Assembly (NCBI GenBank): GCA_005843825.1
Contig: SZXX01000025.1
Location: 35,702 to 99,701 of the forward strand
DNA length: 64,000 bases
Origin: Chlorobium sp.
Lineage (GTDB): Bacteria; Bacteroidota; Chlorobiia; Chlorobiales; Chlorobiaceae
Direction of reading: 5' to 3'
Below, piece after piece: positions 34,770 to 44,473 of this stretch. How positions within the stretch are numbered: position 1 is the stretch's first letter; each line of letters opens with the position of its first letter. Position numbers and translations under genes: made by a program. The notes beneath the pieces were generated by a model, which did no database searches, had not been told where the DNA came from, and saw nothing but the letters and a program-made list of their open reading frames with translations.

Positions 34770-35717
34770 TTATTCCGCTCGACGAGCAAAATAAACAACG
34801 CTCGAACTCCTCGCCCCCCCCTGAACAGCATCAACCCCTGCTCTCCCGAGAAGGGCTAAAATCCTGAAAGCACTAAACACCGATTTCCCTATCTTAACTG
34901 CCCACTGCCTACTGCTTCGCAGCGCTTCGCTGTGAAAGCTATTATACACCGCGTCCGGAAAATAAGGCTGTCGTTTGAAAACGCACAACCTATGCGATGA
35001 AAGCAGTTTTTCAAGTGTTCCCGGCCAGAAATGATAGAGATGTCGCGGTGCATCCCAGGCTACCCAGTTTTCCTTAAAATGCTCTGCATCAAAACCTGCC
35101 GGATTTGGCAGGGCAATAACAAGCACTCCGTCCGGCTTCAGTTGAGCAGCAACTTCCTGGAGCGTTTCATTGATGGAGTGAATATGCTCAAGCGTATGCC
35201 AGAGCACAATGCGGTCAAATGTTTTTCTCTCAGCGCTAACTTCCGCAATTGAAGGAAAAACGTTCAGCCCGAAACACTCCCGTGCATACTTTGCTGCATC
35301 AGCATCAGGTTCAACACCGGCAAGGTTATTGATCGGCACTCCCTTGCGACGAAAATAATTCAGAAGATCTCCCGTCGAACATCCGATTTCAAGAACAGCA
35401 CACTCTTCCATCGGCTTTGCCCATCCTTGCAGGATGATTCCTGCCCGATAGCTGAGAAGGAGAGTTCGTGCAGCAAGGTAGGCCCTCTCTTTGAAGGACG
35501 AACTGTTCCGGCTGTTCCGATAGGGATCATACTCAGCACTTGGGTAATGCCGGGCCATTTCAGCACTTTCTGGACGTGGATTGAGCATAATGAGGCCTGA
35601 GGCACATGAACGGACAAGATGCCACTCAGCATTTCCGGAACGGTCAAAACGGTCGGGAACCTGAAGATAAGGGGTAAACTCCTTCGAGTTGCTTATGGGG
35701 CAGGGAACTGTTTCCAT
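34770..35717 (-). CDS. Class I SAM-dependent methyltransferase with a repeat-derived insertion
   Basis: 315 residues. The SAM-binding motif is VLEIGCSTGDLLNYFRRKG, followed by VEPDADAAKYAREC, then FDRIVLWHTLEHIHSINETL and LKPDGVLVIALPNPAG, as in Methyltransf_23-type enzymes. The N-terminus PCPISNSKEFTPYLQVPDRF resembles zinc-ribbon-like heads of polysaccharide or lipid methyltransferases but has just one Cys in that stretch. Near the C-terminus, SSRQWAVK is encoded by a copy of the GGCAGT heptamer repeat (34896-34917). Substrate unknown. Confidence 0.82.
   Translation of the reverse strand: METVPCPISNSKEFTPYLQVPDRFDRSGNAEWHLVRSCASGLIMLNPRPESAEMARHYPSAEYDPYRNSRNSSSFKERAYLAARTLLLSYRAGIILQGWAKPMEECAVLEIGCSTGDLLNYFRRKGVPINNLAGVEPDADAAKYARECFGLNVFPSIAEVSAERKTFDRIVLWHTLEHIHSINETLQEVAAQLKPDGVLVIALPNPAGFDAEHFKENWVAWDAPRHLYHFWPGTLEKLLSSHRLCVFKRQPYFPDAVYNSFHSEALRSSRQWAVKIGKSVFSAFRILALLGRAGVDAVQGGARSSSVVYFARRAE
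34896..34917. repeat. GGCAGT heptamer repeat inside the methyltransferase gene
   Basis: AACTGCCCACTGCCTACTGC: three heptamer units of the intergenic family lie in frame within the coding region and leave the reading frame open. Confidence 0.7.
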
Positions 35718-35733
35718 TCCACCGTAGAGAGTG

Positions 35734-36249
35734 TTACTCTTCTCCCTGTGTAAGGTCAGCGAAAGCTTTTCTGAGGTTTTTATAGGTGGAGTTCATGTCA
35801 TTGCTGAGCACTTTGGCATCTGCAAGGACCGGCATGAAGTTGGTATCGCCTTCCCAGCGTGGAACGATATGAAAATGAATATGTGTGTCAACGCTTCCAC
35901 CGGCAACCTTGCCGAGATTGGCGCCAACATTGAAGCCTTGCGGTCTGAGTGTACGTTTCAGCGCCTTGATTGAAAGGTCGGTAAGCTCCATCACCTCAAG
36001 TTTCGTCTCCCTGTCAAGATCCGATATGTCAGGAGTCTGCAGATAGGGGATCACCATAAGGTGGCCGCAGTTATAGGGGTAGAGGTTCATGATGATGAAG
36101 CACGTTTTCCCCCTGTAAAGGACGAAGCGCTTCTCATCCTCTTCTGGAGGAAGATCGGCAAATACTGATTTACCAGTCTCACCGGCAGGCTTTTCATCCT
36201 TGAATGACTGCATATACACTTCACGCCAGGGTGAGTACATTCTATGCAT
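35734..36249 (-). CDS. HIT-family nucleotide hydrolase/transferase
   Basis: 171 residues from ATG 36249 (or 36240); the longer open frame runs into the tRNA-Leu and is not real. The histidine triad is HIHFHIVPRW, preceded by NVGANLGKVAGGSVD; FIIMNLYPYNCGHLMVIPY is the usual N-terminal block. Family members cleave or phosphorolyse Ap4A or nucleoside phosphoramidates. It is 16 bases downstream-adjacent to the methyltransferase start, so the two probably share a transcript. Confidence 0.88.
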   Translation of the reverse strand: MHRMYSPWREVYMQSFKDEKPAGETGKSVFADLPPEEDEKRFVLYRGKTCFIIMNLYPYNCGHLMVIPYLQTPDISDLDRETKLEVMELTDLSIKALKRTLRPQGFNVGANLGKVAGGSVDTHIHFHIVPRWEGDTNFMPVLADAKVLSNDMNSTYKNLRKAFADLTQGEE

Positions 36250-36278
36250 GGTGGGTGTGTCAGGATTGTTTATTGATG

Positions 36279-36366
36279 TGGTACCAAAGATGGGAATCGA
36301 ACCCACACGAGTTATTCACTCACTGGATTTTGAGTCCAGCGCGTCTACCAGTTCCGCCACTTTGGC
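36279..36366 (-). tRNA. tRNA-Leu (anticodon CAA)
   Basis: Class II tRNA with acceptor GCCAAAG pairing CTTTGGT, anticodon stem CTGGA/TCCAG around loop CTCAAAA (anticodon CAA), a long variable arm, T-loop GTTCGATTC and an encoded CCA end at 36279-36281. Confidence 0.95.
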
Positions 36367-36380
36367 ATTCATGTAAGGCG

Positions 36381-36462
36381 TGCGAGAGAAGGGACTCGAA
36401 CCCTCACGCCTCACGGCACTAGTTCCTAAGACTAGCGTGTATACCAATTTCACCACTCTCGC
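36381..36462 (-). tRNA. tRNA-Leu (anticodon UAG)
   Basis: Class II tRNA: acceptor GCGAGAG pairing CTCTCGC, anticodon stem CTAGT/ACTAG around CTTAGGA (anticodon UAG), long variable arm, T-loop GTTCGAGTC. CCA is not encoded, unlike its neighbour 14 bases away. Confidence 0.95.
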
Positions 36463-36572
36463 ATTACAGAACAAGAATATACGTGGTTTTAATTTTAATA
36501 AAAACTATATTTGAACATACTTTTACGACGTATTACGCTTAAAACTCCTCATTTGTTTATCGTTTTCAGCCC

Positions 36573-37166
36573 ATGCAGTTTGACCTGTACCGTTTTGCAA
36601 ACTTTATTTCATGGGTAATCAGTCCTGTTGTGGTTGCGCCGGTAGCTTATTATGTAATAGTGATGAGAGGATATGGCAGTGATGTCAACAGTGTCGCATA
36701 CCTGACGGTTCTGTTTTTTTCCAGCACCATTGTGCCCATCTTTCTGATTTCCGGCTTGAAAAAAATAGGGAAAATTTCTGATTTCAATATTTCCTTCCGC
36801 GAACAGCGTTTTCTTCCGCTGCTGGTTCTCGTTGCTGTCAATGCCCTTGGTTACGAGTTTATGAAGACTCTCCATCCCCCTAAGCTCTTAACAGGCATAC
36901 TGCTTTTTAACGCCGTTAACATGGTCTTTATTCTTCTGATAACCCTTCAGTGGAAAATCAGCATTCATCTCTTCACCTTTTCTTCATCTATTGCGCTGCT
37001 TTTTATGCAGTTCGGTGTTGCTGCGTTGTTGTGTCTGCTTCTAGTGCCGCTTCTCATGTGGTCGCGAATTTTCCTGAAAGCTCATAATTTCATGCAGACC
37101 CTTGTCGGTGGAACGGTGGGTTTTGCAGTGATGTATGCTGAGTTAAAATGGTGGACAGGATTGTGA
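36573..37166 (+). CDS. Polytopic membrane protein
   Basis: 197 residues with about six transmembrane segments (ISWVISPVVVAPVAYYVIV; VAYLTVLFFSSTIVPIFLIS; LLVLVAVNALGY; LFNAVNMVFILLITL; two more at the C-terminus). Overall layout resembles the PAP2-like phosphatase superfamily, but I cannot see its catalytic KxxxxxxRP/SGH motifs, so no enzyme activity is assigned. It overlaps the next gene by 19 bases, suggesting a joint role with the ferrochelatase-like protein. Confidence 0.7.
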   Translation: MQFDLYRFANFISWVISPVVVAPVAYYVIVMRGYGSDVNSVAYLTVLFFSSTIVPIFLISGLKKIGKISDFNISFREQRFLPLLVLVAVNALGYEFMKTLHPPKLLTGILLFNAVNMVFILLITLQWKISIHLFTFSSSIALLFMQFGVAALLCLLLVPLLMWSRIFLKAHNFMQTLVGGTVGFAVMYAELKWWTGL

Positions 37167-38209
37167 ACAAAAAAAAATATGCTGTTGTTGTCACCACCTA
37201 CGGAGAAGTTGAAAAGGTTACAATCAGCAACTTGTGGCCGAGCTCCCGGAGAATTCTCAAGGTCGTCACCCGTCAGATTGTAAAAATACCGACAGCAATG
37301 ATCTATTTTATTGCTGATTACCGCTCGACCAAGCACTATATCAACTGGAAGCTCAACCGTTACCGCTCGACTCTCCTTGCCATCAACCGCTCCCAGACCA
37401 GGAGGCTGGCAGGTTTTATTGCCGAAAGCACGAGCCCGCTGCTTTCCAAAGCTGAAGTCAAGGTAATTGATGCCTATTATTTTGTGCCGCCCTACCTCGA
37501 CGATCTGCTTCTGGAGCTGCAGCAAAAGTATGACGGGATTGTGGTAGTGCCGATGATTCCTGTTGAATCTTCCTTTTCCTGTGGTGTCGCCTGCCAGATG
37601 GTTATTGATGTTTATGCCGACAGCGCACTGGCGAAAGTAAAGGTATTAAGTAAACTCTGGAATGATGATCGACTCCACGCTCTCTATATTGACTATCTTT
37701 TTCAGCAGTTATCCTCAGCTGTACGTCAAACAAAAGGTAAAATCGGTCTGGTGCTGGCCATCCATGGAACACTGGTCAAGGATCGTAAAGGAAACCCCCC
37801 GAAAGTCTTTACCGGACTTGACGAGACTATCGCGTTTTTCGATTGCATGAAGCGCAAAATCATGTCTGACCCACGGAATATATTCACTGATGTTCGTCAG
37901 GGTTGCATGAATCACTCTAATGGAGGGGAATGGATGGCCGAAACAATCGAAAAAGCATTTCTGGAGTTTAAGGAAGAGGGCTATGATGCCGTCGTCATGT
38001 TTCCCTATGGCTTTTTCGCCGATAACAGCGAGACAGAATATGATGCTTTCAAAAAGCTGGAAGCTGCCCGATTTCCAGTTTCACAATATGTCAGATGTAT
38101 TAACGACTCACCCGCATTCGGTCACTGGCTTTCGGTTAAGGTGCTTGAAGAGCTGCAGACCTTCAGTGATTTTCAGACCGCGGTGGAAAGTCTTGACCCT
38201 AAACCATAA
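37148..38209 (+). CDS. Ferrochelatase-like protein
   Basis: 353 residues. The type II chelatase pattern shows in the middle and end: LVLAIHGTLVKDRKGNPPKVF (His where ferrochelatase has its SAHG/SFHG motif) and AVVMFPYGFFADNSETEYDAF, like the family's VPIGFVSDHxETLxE. The N-terminal YAVVVTTYGEVE also fits HemH. It could insert iron or another metal in a tetrapyrrole, or be a divergent homologue with another role; the key residues are only partly conserved. Neighbours are a membrane protein, a TPR protein and a small membrane protein, all same strand with tight spacing. Confidence 0.72.
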   Translation: MVDRIVNKKKYAVVVTTYGEVEKVTISNLWPSSRRILKVVTRQIVKIPTAMIYFIADYRSTKHYINWKLNRYRSTLLAINRSQTRRLAGFIAESTSPLLSKAEVKVIDAYYFVPPYLDDLLLELQQKYDGIVVVPMIPVESSFSCGVACQMVIDVYADSALAKVKVLSKLWNDDRLHALYIDYLFQQLSSAVRQTKGKIGLVLAIHGTLVKDRKGNPPKVFTGLDETIAFFDCMKRKIMSDPRNIFTDVRQGCMNHSNGGEWMAETIEKAFLEFKEEGYDAVVMFPYGFFADNSETEYDAFKKLEAARFPVSQYVRCINDSPAFGHWLSVKVLEELQTFSDFQTAVESLDPKP

Positions 38210-38221
38210 AATATACCACCC

Positions 38222-38827
38222 TTGAATGCTGTAGACGATACACCGAGAGAGCAGCTGGAAGCGGCACTTAAGCAGGATCCCGATAATACCGTCGCGCTCT
38301 ATAAACTGGCGTTGATCTATATTGACTGCCAGCAGAACACCGAAGCACTTGAGCTGCTCGATCGTTGCATCCAGCTGAAACGTCGTGACTCAGCAGCCCT
38401 CTATGCGCGTGCGGTAACCAATCTCTCGATGAGCAACTACCGTAAAGCAGGGTGTGATCTTTTGAAAACCATCGTTCTCGATCCAGGCTGCATGCTGGCT
38501 TATAAGCATCTTGGTTTTGTTCAGTTTACTCTCGGCAAGGAGGAGATGGCCCTCAAGACTCTTAAAAAAGGTTTGGAGATCGATCCCGCATTTACCGGCA
38601 TATACTGCATTCTAGGCGATGCCTACCTTGATCTTGGAGAGGTTGACAAGGCAAAAGAAGCTTTTGAAAAAGCTATTGAACTTGAACCCGAAAACCCTGA
38701 AGCTCATTGCAAAATGGCCATGTACTATCTTGCAAGAGGTGATATGAAAGGGTTGAAAAAGGAGTATGAACTCTTGAAAACCCTCGATGCGGCTTTGGCT
38801 GAGCAAATCGGAACTCTCTTTTTTTAA
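38222..38827 (+). CDS. Tetratricopeptide-repeat protein
   Basis: 201 residues from a TTG start at 38222 (a nearby ATG at 38226 is out of frame). About five TPR units are visible: NTVALYKLALIYIDCQQNTEAL, SAALYARAVTNLSMSNYRKAG, MLAYKHLGFVQFTLGKEEMAL, TGIYCILGDAYLDLGEVDKAKEAFEKAIELEPENPEAH. There is no signal peptide or membrane segment, so it is a cytoplasmic scaffold. The 12-base gap from the ferrochelatase-like gene suggests coexpression. Confidence 0.85.
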   Translation: MNAVDDTPREQLEAALKQDPDNTVALYKLALIYIDCQQNTEALELLDRCIQLKRRDSAALYARAVTNLSMSNYRKAGCDLLKTIVLDPGCMLAYKHLGFVQFTLGKEEMALKTLKKGLEIDPAFTGIYCILGDAYLDLGEVDKAKEAFEKAIELEPENPEAHCKMAMYYLARGDMKGLKKEYELLKTLDAALAEQIGTLFF

Positions 38828-38835
38828 GAACTGCC

Positions 38836-39087
38836 ATGAAACGACTCCCTGATTCAGATCGAAAAAAACGGTTTATGAAAACCGGACTTCCCATTATGCT
38901 CGGCATTGCATGGGCCCCTATCATCTGGATACTCGTCATACCCCTTCTTACCCCCGTACTGTTTACTCTTACTGGCTCCTGGCCGGTTACGCAAGGGGGA
39001 GTTCTGCTCATTGTGCTGTTTGTAACCTACTTATTATTAAAGGTTTTTATGCGTCTTGGTACTAAATTCTATAGTAATAATCAGTAA
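38836..39087 (+). CDS. Small membrane protein of unknown function
   Basis: 83 residues with two transmembrane segments (LPIMLGIAWAPIIWILVIPLL and GGVLLIVLFVTYLLLKVFM) and basic ends. It starts eight bases after the TPR gene. I recognise no family. Confidence 0.6.
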   Translation: MKRLPDSDRKKRFMKTGLPIMLGIAWAPIIWILVIPLLTPVLFTLTGSWPVTQGGVLLIVLFVTYLLLKVFMRLGTKFYSNNQ

Positions 39088-39301
39088 TAGGCTCAAAGAG
39101 TTATGTACCGGTTGAAATGGTATGACAGTGCCCGTTTAGAGAAACATTTTTAACAAAATGGTGCAGCTCGTGATAAAAAGCTTGATTTTTTCTGTGTCCA
39201 AATGAATTTTTTTTTATATTTGCGCACCTGTATGAAAGAAGGTTACAGGACTGAAAAATTTTCTCTTTTTGGACCGGGATTAACTCAAATCGGCAAAACA
39301 C

Positions 39302-39742
39302 ATGGATACTACGCTGAGTAATTTTGGTAATGTTTTTGCTTTCCTTGCTCTCGGTATTGTTTTTGTTGTCGGAGGTTATCTGACAGCCCGCATGCTACGC
39401 CCCCAAAGACCCAATCCGGCCAAAAACTCAACTTACGAATGCGGTGAAGAGGCAGTAGGCAGCGCCTGGGTCAAGTTCAATATCAGGTTTTATGTCGTAG
39501 CCCTCATCTTTATTATTTTTGACGTTGAAGTTGTTTTTCTCTTCCCCTGGGCAACAGTATTCAAACAACTTGGAGTGTTTGCCCTTGTGGATGCTCTTGT
39601 TTTTGCGGGTATTCTTATACTCGGACTTGCTTATGCATGGGTGAAAGGCGATCTGGATTGGGTACGTCCTACTCCGAATATCCCTCAGATGCCCAAAATG
39701 CCTGAAATGCCGTCAGCAACATCCACCTCTGATAGGGGTTAA
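39302..39742 (+). CDS. nuoA: NADH-quinone oxidoreductase subunit A
   Basis: 146 residues, three transmembrane segments. The conserved loop [24 protein letters not shown] and [15 protein letters not shown] are diagnostic for NuoA. It is the first gene of an eleven-gene complex I operon. The C-terminal tail repeats [10 protein letters not shown], a proline-methionine stretch not usual for NuoA. A 210-base upstream spacer (39088-39301) holds the likely promoter but no motif I can name. Confidence 0.95.
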   Translation: MDTTLSNFGNVFAFLALGIVFVVGGYLTARMLRPQRPNPAKNSTYECGEEAVGSAWVKFNIRFYVVALIFIIFDVEVVFLFPWATVFKQLGVFALVDALVFAGILILGLAYAWVKGDLDWVRPTPNIPQMPKMPEMPSATSTSDRG

Positions 39743-39770
39743 ATACTATTCATCATATTCTTTTTGCCTT

Positions 39771-40340
39771 ATGGGTTTATTAGATGCCGGGATAAAAAAT
39801 CATAATGTGCTGGTAACATCGGTTGACAACGTGCTCAACTGGGCCCGTTTATCATCACTCTGGCCCATGGGGTTTGGTCTTGCCTGTTGTGCTATCGAGA
39901 TGATGGCCACCAATGCATCTAACTACGACCTCGAACGCTTCGGTATTTTCCCTCGCTCCTCTCCCCGTCAGTCTGATCTCATGATTGTAGCCGGTACGGT
40001 AACCATGAAAATGGCCGAACGGGTCATACGTCTTTACGAGCAGATGCCGGAACCCCGGTATGTTCTCTCAATGGGAAGCTGTTCCAACTGTGGCGGGCCA
40101 TACTGGGAGCACGGATACCATGTACTCAAGGGAGTTGACCGGATTATTCCCGTTGATGTTTATGTTCCAGGCTGTCCTCCAAGGCCCGAATCGCTTATCG
40201 GCGGTCTCATGAAGGTTCAGGAGTTGATTCGAATGGAGCAGATCGGTATTTCAAGGGCGGATGCACTGAAAAAACTTGCAGAAAAAAGTGTTGATCCTCA
40301 GTTCGTTATTGAGTCTGAACGTAATGCTGCCAGCGCATAA
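39771..40340 (+). CDS. nuoB: NADH-quinone oxidoreductase subunit B
   Basis: 189 residues. The ligands of cluster N2 are visible in [21 protein letters not shown] and [13 protein letters not shown]. It passes electrons to quinone at the junction of the peripheral and membrane arms. It lies between nuoA and nuoC with short gaps. Confidence 0.97.
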   Translation: MGLLDAGIKNHNVLVTSVDNVLNWARLSSLWPMGFGLACCAIEMMATNASNYDLERFGIFPRSSPRQSDLMIVAGTVTMKMAERVIRLYEQMPEPRYVLSMGSCSNCGGPYWEHGYHVLKGVDRIIPVDVYVPGCPPRPESLIGGLMKVQELIRMEQIGISRADALKKLAEKSVDPQFVIESERNAASA

Positions 40341-40366
40341 TTAATAAACAGGCATACCACACAGAG

Positions 40367-40885
40367 ATGGAAGAAGGACAAGTTATATCGCAGTCAGTTC
40401 AGCAGAGTGCTGCTGCATACGCGATTATCAAAGATAAATTTGGTGAAGCCGTTTCGGCTTTCGATGCCAACGAAACCATGCCGTTTTTTGAGGTTCTTGA
40501 TCTTTCGGCCTGGCCGGAGATTGCTCTCTTCATGCGCGATAATCCAAAGCTTCAGTTCAACTACATGGCATGCCTTTCAGGCGTTGATTATCAATCTGAA
40601 GAGAAGGTTGGTATTGTCTGTAATCTGGAGTCCCTCGGCAAGCTCAATCACAGGATCGCCGTCAAGGTCAAGTGTGCCCGGACGGGCGGATCAATCCCAA
40701 GTGTTGCCGGAGTCTGGCATACAGCAAACTGGCACGAAAGGGAAGCGTATGACATGTACGGCATGCTCTTTTCTGCTCATCCCGATATGCGGCGGATACT
40801 CTGTCCTGACGACTGGGAAGGTTATCCTCTCCTGAAGGACTATAAGGTCCAGGAAAGTTATCACGGAATCAAGGTGCCCTACTAA
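40367..40885 (+). CDS. nuoC: NADH-quinone oxidoreductase subunit C
   Basis: 172 residues with the 30-kDa subunit signature WHTANWHEREAYDMYGMLFSAHPDMRRILCPDDWEGYPLLKDY. Separate from nuoD, unlike the fused form of enterobacteria. Confidence 0.95.
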   Translation: MEEGQVISQSVQQSAAAYAIIKDKFGEAVSAFDANETMPFFEVLDLSAWPEIALFMRDNPKLQFNYMACLSGVDYQSEEKVGIVCNLESLGKLNHRIAVKVKCARTGGSIPSVAGVWHTANWHEREAYDMYGMLFSAHPDMRRILCPDDWEGYPLLKDYKVQESYHGIKVPY

Positions 40886-40918
40886 AACAGTGTTTTCAAT
40901 AGTAAAAGCAGCTCACGT

Positions 40919-42121
40919 ATGCAGGAATTAGATATAGCTGGAATGGGTTCAACGAGGGTTACCCGAAAAGGCAACAACCTTGTTGTTCTTGAGAAGGACC
41001 TTCAAACAGAACAGATGGTTCTCGCCATGGGCCCTCAGCACCCATCGACCCACGGTGTTCTCAAGCTCGAGTGTCTTACCGATGGCGAGGTGGTTACCCA
41101 TGCAGAACCTTATCTGGGCTACCTGCACCGCTGTTTTGAAAAGTGTTGTGAAAATGTCGATTACCCGGCTATTGTCCCCTATACCGACCGCCTCGACTAT
41201 CTTGCAGGCATGAACAGCGAATTTGCCTATGCCATCACTGTTGAAAAGCTTCTTGATATTGAAATTCCCCGCCGTGTCGAATTTATCAGGGTTATCGTTG
41301 CCGAGCTGAACAGAATAGCGTCACACCTCGTTGCCATCGGCACCTATGGAATTGACCTTGGCGCTTTTACACCATTTCTCTTCTGCTTCCGTGACCGCGA
41401 AATTATCCTCAGCCTCCTCGAGTGGGCTTCCGGTGCACGAATGCTCTATAATTATATATGGGTTGGCGGACTTGCCTACGATGTTCCCGCTGATTTCAAC
41501 AAGAGAGTCATGGAGTTCGTTACCTATTTCAGACCCAAAACAGTTGAGCTTTACAAGCTTCTCACAGAAAACGAAATTTTTGTCAAACGTACCCGAGGAA
41601 TCGGCATCATGCCGGCCGACGTCGCCATCAACTATGGCTGGTCAGGCCCGATGCTTCGCGGTTCGGGCGTCAAGTGGGATTTGAGACGCAACGATCCTTA
41701 TTCAGTCTATCCCGAGCTTGACTTTGAAGTCCCTGTGCCTGATGGCAAGGTATCCGATATCGGCGACTGCCTCTCACGCCATCTTGTCCGTGCCCTTGAA
41801 ATGGAGGAGAGTCTCAAGATTATCGAACAGTGCATCGACAAAATGCCATCTGCCGAAGGTTTCAATGCAAGGTCTGCCGTTCCAAAGCGTGTTCGTCCAA
41901 AAGCCGGTGAAGTCTATGGTCGTGCTGAAAACCCTCGTGGCGAGCTTGGTTTTTATATCCAGAGCGATGGAAAATCAACCAAACCTCTGCGCTGCAAGGC
42001 ACGTTCCTCATGTTTCGTTAATCTTTCAGCGATGAAAGACCTTTCAAAAGGTCAGTTGATCCCCGATCTTGTAGCCATTATCGGCAGCATCGATATCGTT
42101 CTCGGGGAGGTTGACAGATGA
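40919..42121 (+). CDS. nuoD: NADH-quinone oxidoreductase subunit D
   Basis: 400 residues. [23 protein letters not shown] at the N-terminus and the quinone-pocket His/Tyr region are typical of the 49-kDa subunit; [22 protein letters not shown] and the C-terminal DIVLGEVDR complete the match. It overlaps nuoH by ATGA, so the two are translationally coupled. Confidence 0.97.
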   Translation: MQELDIAGMGSTRVTRKGNNLVVLEKDLQTEQMVLAMGPQHPSTHGVLKLECLTDGEVVTHAEPYLGYLHRCFEKCCENVDYPAIVPYTDRLDYLAGMNSEFAYAITVEKLLDIEIPRRVEFIRVIVAELNRIASHLVAIGTYGIDLGAFTPFLFCFRDREIILSLLEWASGARMLYNYIWVGGLAYDVPADFNKRVMEFVTYFRPKTVELYKLLTENEIFVKRTRGIGIMPADVAINYGWSGPMLRGSGVKWDLRRNDPYSVYPELDFEVPVPDGKVSDIGDCLSRHLVRALEMEESLKIIEQCIDKMPSAEGFNARSAVPKRVRPKAGEVYGRAENPRGELGFYIQSDGKSTKPLRCKARSSCFVNLSAMKDLSKGQLIPDLVAIIGSIDIVLGEVDR

Positions 42122-43233
42122 ATTTAACATCTTCACACATCAGTATGCCTTTACTTATGGGTAACAGTCTCAATGCATGGTCCGAAGCACTCGTCGGATT
42201 CAATCCAATGGGCCTGCCTCTCGGGCTGGTTATTCTTGCCGCCATACCCCTTGTCTTTATTGCACTCTACTCGCTTACCTACGGCGTCTATGGTGAACGC
42301 AAGATATCCGCTTTCATGCAGGATCGTCTTGGTCCTATGGAAGTTGGTAAATGGGGTATCCTCCAGACCATTGCCGATATCCTCAAGCTTCTCCAGAAAG
42401 AGGATATTGTTCCAACTTCAGCCGACAAGTTTCTCTTTGTTATTGGTCCCGGCGTCCTTTTTGTCGGATCCTTTCTTGCTTATGCGGTACTGCCATTCAG
42501 TTCAGCTTTTATCGGAGCAAGTCTCAATGTCGGTCTCTTTTTTGCAATCGGCATTACCGCTATTGAAGTTGTGGGTATTCTTGCTGCCGGTTGGGGATCA
42601 AACAACAAGTGGTCGCTTTACGGAGCTGTCCGCAGCGTCGCCCAGATTGTCAGTTATGAAATTCCGGCTGCCATAGCCCTTCTGTGTGGTGCCATGATGG
42701 CAGGCACCCTTGATATGCAGAAGATCACTTTGCTGCAGTCAGGCTCTTATGGATTTGCACACTTCTTCCTTTTTCAATCGCCGATAGCCTGGCTCCCGTT
42801 TCTTATCTACTTTATCGCTTCGCTTGCTGAAGTCAACCGGGCCCCGTTCGATATTCCCGAAGCAGAATCCGAACTGGTTGCAGGTTATTTCACAGAATAC
42901 TCAGGTATGAAGTTTGCCGTTATCTTCCTGGCTGAATACGGCAGCATGTTCATGGTCTCCGCCATTATTTCCATCGTCTTTCTAGGCGGGTGGAATTCTC
43001 CGCTGCCCGATATCGGATCCTTTGCCCTCAATGCATGGACAAACGGCCCGGTCTGGGGTGTGTTCTGGATGATCATGAAAGGGTTCTTCTTTATTTTTGT
43101 GCAGATGTGGCTGCGCTGGACGCTTCCCCGTTTAAGGGTCGACCAGCTGATGTACCTGTGCTGGAAAGTCTTGACCCCGTTTGCCTTTGTCAGTTTTGTG
43201 CTGACGGCCATCTGGGTGGTATTTGTTCCTTAA
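42118..43233 (+). CDS. nuoH: NADH-quinone oxidoreductase subunit H
   Basis: 371 residues with eight or so transmembrane helices. [45 protein letters not shown] and [20 protein letters not shown] are hallmark motifs; the acidic loop lines the quinone channel. Confidence 0.97.
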   Translation: MNLTSSHISMPLLMGNSLNAWSEALVGFNPMGLPLGLVILAAIPLVFIALYSLTYGVYGERKISAFMQDRLGPMEVGKWGILQTIADILKLLQKEDIVPTSADKFLFVIGPGVLFVGSFLAYAVLPFSSAFIGASLNVGLFFAIGITAIEVVGILAAGWGSNNKWSLYGAVRSVAQIVSYEIPAAIALLCGAMMAGTLDMQKITLLQSGSYGFAHFFLFQSPIAWLPFLIYFIASLAEVNRAPFDIPEAESELVAGYFTEYSGMKFAVIFLAEYGSMFMVSAIISIVFLGGWNSPLPDIGSFALNAWTNGPVWGVFWMIMKGFFFIFVQMWLRWTLPRLRVDQLMYLCWKVLTPFAFVSFVLTAIWVVFVP

Positions 43234-43277
43234 GAGAGTTCAACAGTCAATGAGAGGAAAGTAATGACGTTTAGATT

Positions 43278-43928
43278 ATGAGTGAGTATTTCAGGAATAT
43301 AAAAACCGGAGCAGTCACCATTGCGACCGGCTTGGGAATCACCCTGAAGCATTTTTTCAATGCCGTTCATCGCAAAGGCGATGCCGGTGTTGATGATGTC
43401 GACTATTTCCGTCAGGTAGATGGTCTTGTGACCCTGCAATACCCTCGGGAGGTTATTCCTACCCCTAAAAACGGACGCTATCGCCTCTATAACGCTATTG
43501 AGGATTGTATCGGATGCGGCCAGTGCGAAAGGGCATGCCCCATATCCTGTATCACAATCGAAACAATCAAGGTTGCACAGGACGATATGGCACTGTGCGG
43601 CAAAACCTCTGATGGCCAGCAGAAAAAGTTCTGGGTTCCTGTTTTTGATATTGATGTAGCAAAATGCATGACCTGCGGCATGTGTACCACCGTCTGCCCG
43701 ACAGAATGCCTTGTGCATACCCCGGTCAGTGATTTTTCTGAGTTTGATCGCAGCAACATGCTCTATCATTTCGGAAACCTCACCCGTCTCGAAGCTGAAT
43801 CAAAGCGCAACAAACTTGCCGAAATCCAGGCAAAGGCCCAGGCAGAAAAGGAAAGAAAGGCTGCCGAAGCAGCAGTTGCAGCAGCACAGGCCCCGACTCA
43901 GGAAGAACCAAAATCCGACGGAGAATAA
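43278..43928 (+). CDS. nuoI: NADH-quinone oxidoreductase subunit I
   Basis: 216 residues. Two [4Fe-4S] motifs, CIGCGQCERACP and CMTCGMCTTVCP, hold clusters N6a and N6b. A charged Ala/Glu/Lys-rich C-terminal tail (from about residue 170, EIQAKAQAEKERKAAEAAVAAA) is longer than in most NuoI and may be a docking element for the unknown electron-input module. Confidence 0.95.
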   Translation: MSEYFRNIKTGAVTIATGLGITLKHFFNAVHRKGDAGVDDVDYFRQVDGLVTLQYPREVIPTPKNGRYRLYNAIEDCIGCGQCERACPISCITIETIKVAQDDMALCGKTSDGQQKKFWVPVFDIDVAKCMTCGMCTTVCPTECLVHTPVSDFSEFDRSNMLYHFGNLTRLEAESKRNKLAEIQAKAQAEKERKAAEAAVAAAQAPTQEEPKSDGE

Positions 43929-43936
43929 CCACTATT

Positions 43937-44461
43937 ATGATGAACAGCCTGACATACACAGTCATCTTCTATCTTTTTGCGGCCGTTACGGTATTCTCTG
44001 CCGCATTTGTCGTCTTTTCGCGGAATGTTATTTACTCCGCCTTCTCGCTGCTGTTTACTTTTTTTGGCGTAGCGGCTCTTTATGTCTTTCTGAGTGCTGA
44101 TTTCATAGCAGTTACCCAGGTTGTGGTCTATGTCGGAGGTATCCTTGTTCTCCTTCTTTTCGGTGTGATGTTTACCAAAGGCATCATGAATACCGAGCTC
44201 AAAAGCGACGTCCTGCACATCATACCAGGTACACTCATTCTTGCAGGCATGCTCGGTGCACTGCTCTATACATTTTATACCACGCACACATGGAAACCCT
44301 CTGAAACCCAGTTGCACGGCAGTCTTGTCGAGCGAATCGGCTTCGAAACAGTGTCGCACTATGTGCTTCCGTTCGAAATGGTCTCCATACTCTTGCTTGC
44401 AGCGCTTATCGGAGCCGCATTTCTCGCGCGTTTCGACAAGCCCGATAATAACAACTTATAA
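43937..44461 (+). CDS. nuoJ: NADH-quinone oxidoreductase subunit J
   Basis: 174 residues, five transmembrane segments, with SALSLLFT-like YSAFSLLFTFFGVAALYVFLSADFIAVTQVVVYVGGILVLLLFGVMF. It is the standard NuoJ core. Eight bases after nuoI. Confidence 0.94.
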   Translation: MMNSLTYTVIFYLFAAVTVFSAAFVVFSRNVIYSAFSLLFTFFGVAALYVFLSADFIAVTQVVVYVGGILVLLLFGVMFTKGIMNTELKSDVLHIIPGTLILAGMLGALLYTFYTTHTWKPSETQLHGSLVERIGFETVSHYVLPFEMVSILLLAALIGAAFLARFDKPDNNNL

Positions 44462-44473
44462 GTATTACTGACA

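Noticed and set aside
36240..36306. Longer N-terminus for the HIT protein
   Set aside because: The added codons overlap the tRNA-Leu(CAA) gene, so the start at 36249 or 36240 is used.
36573..37166. PAP2 phosphatase
   Set aside because: The membrane topology fits loosely but the catalytic motifs are missing.
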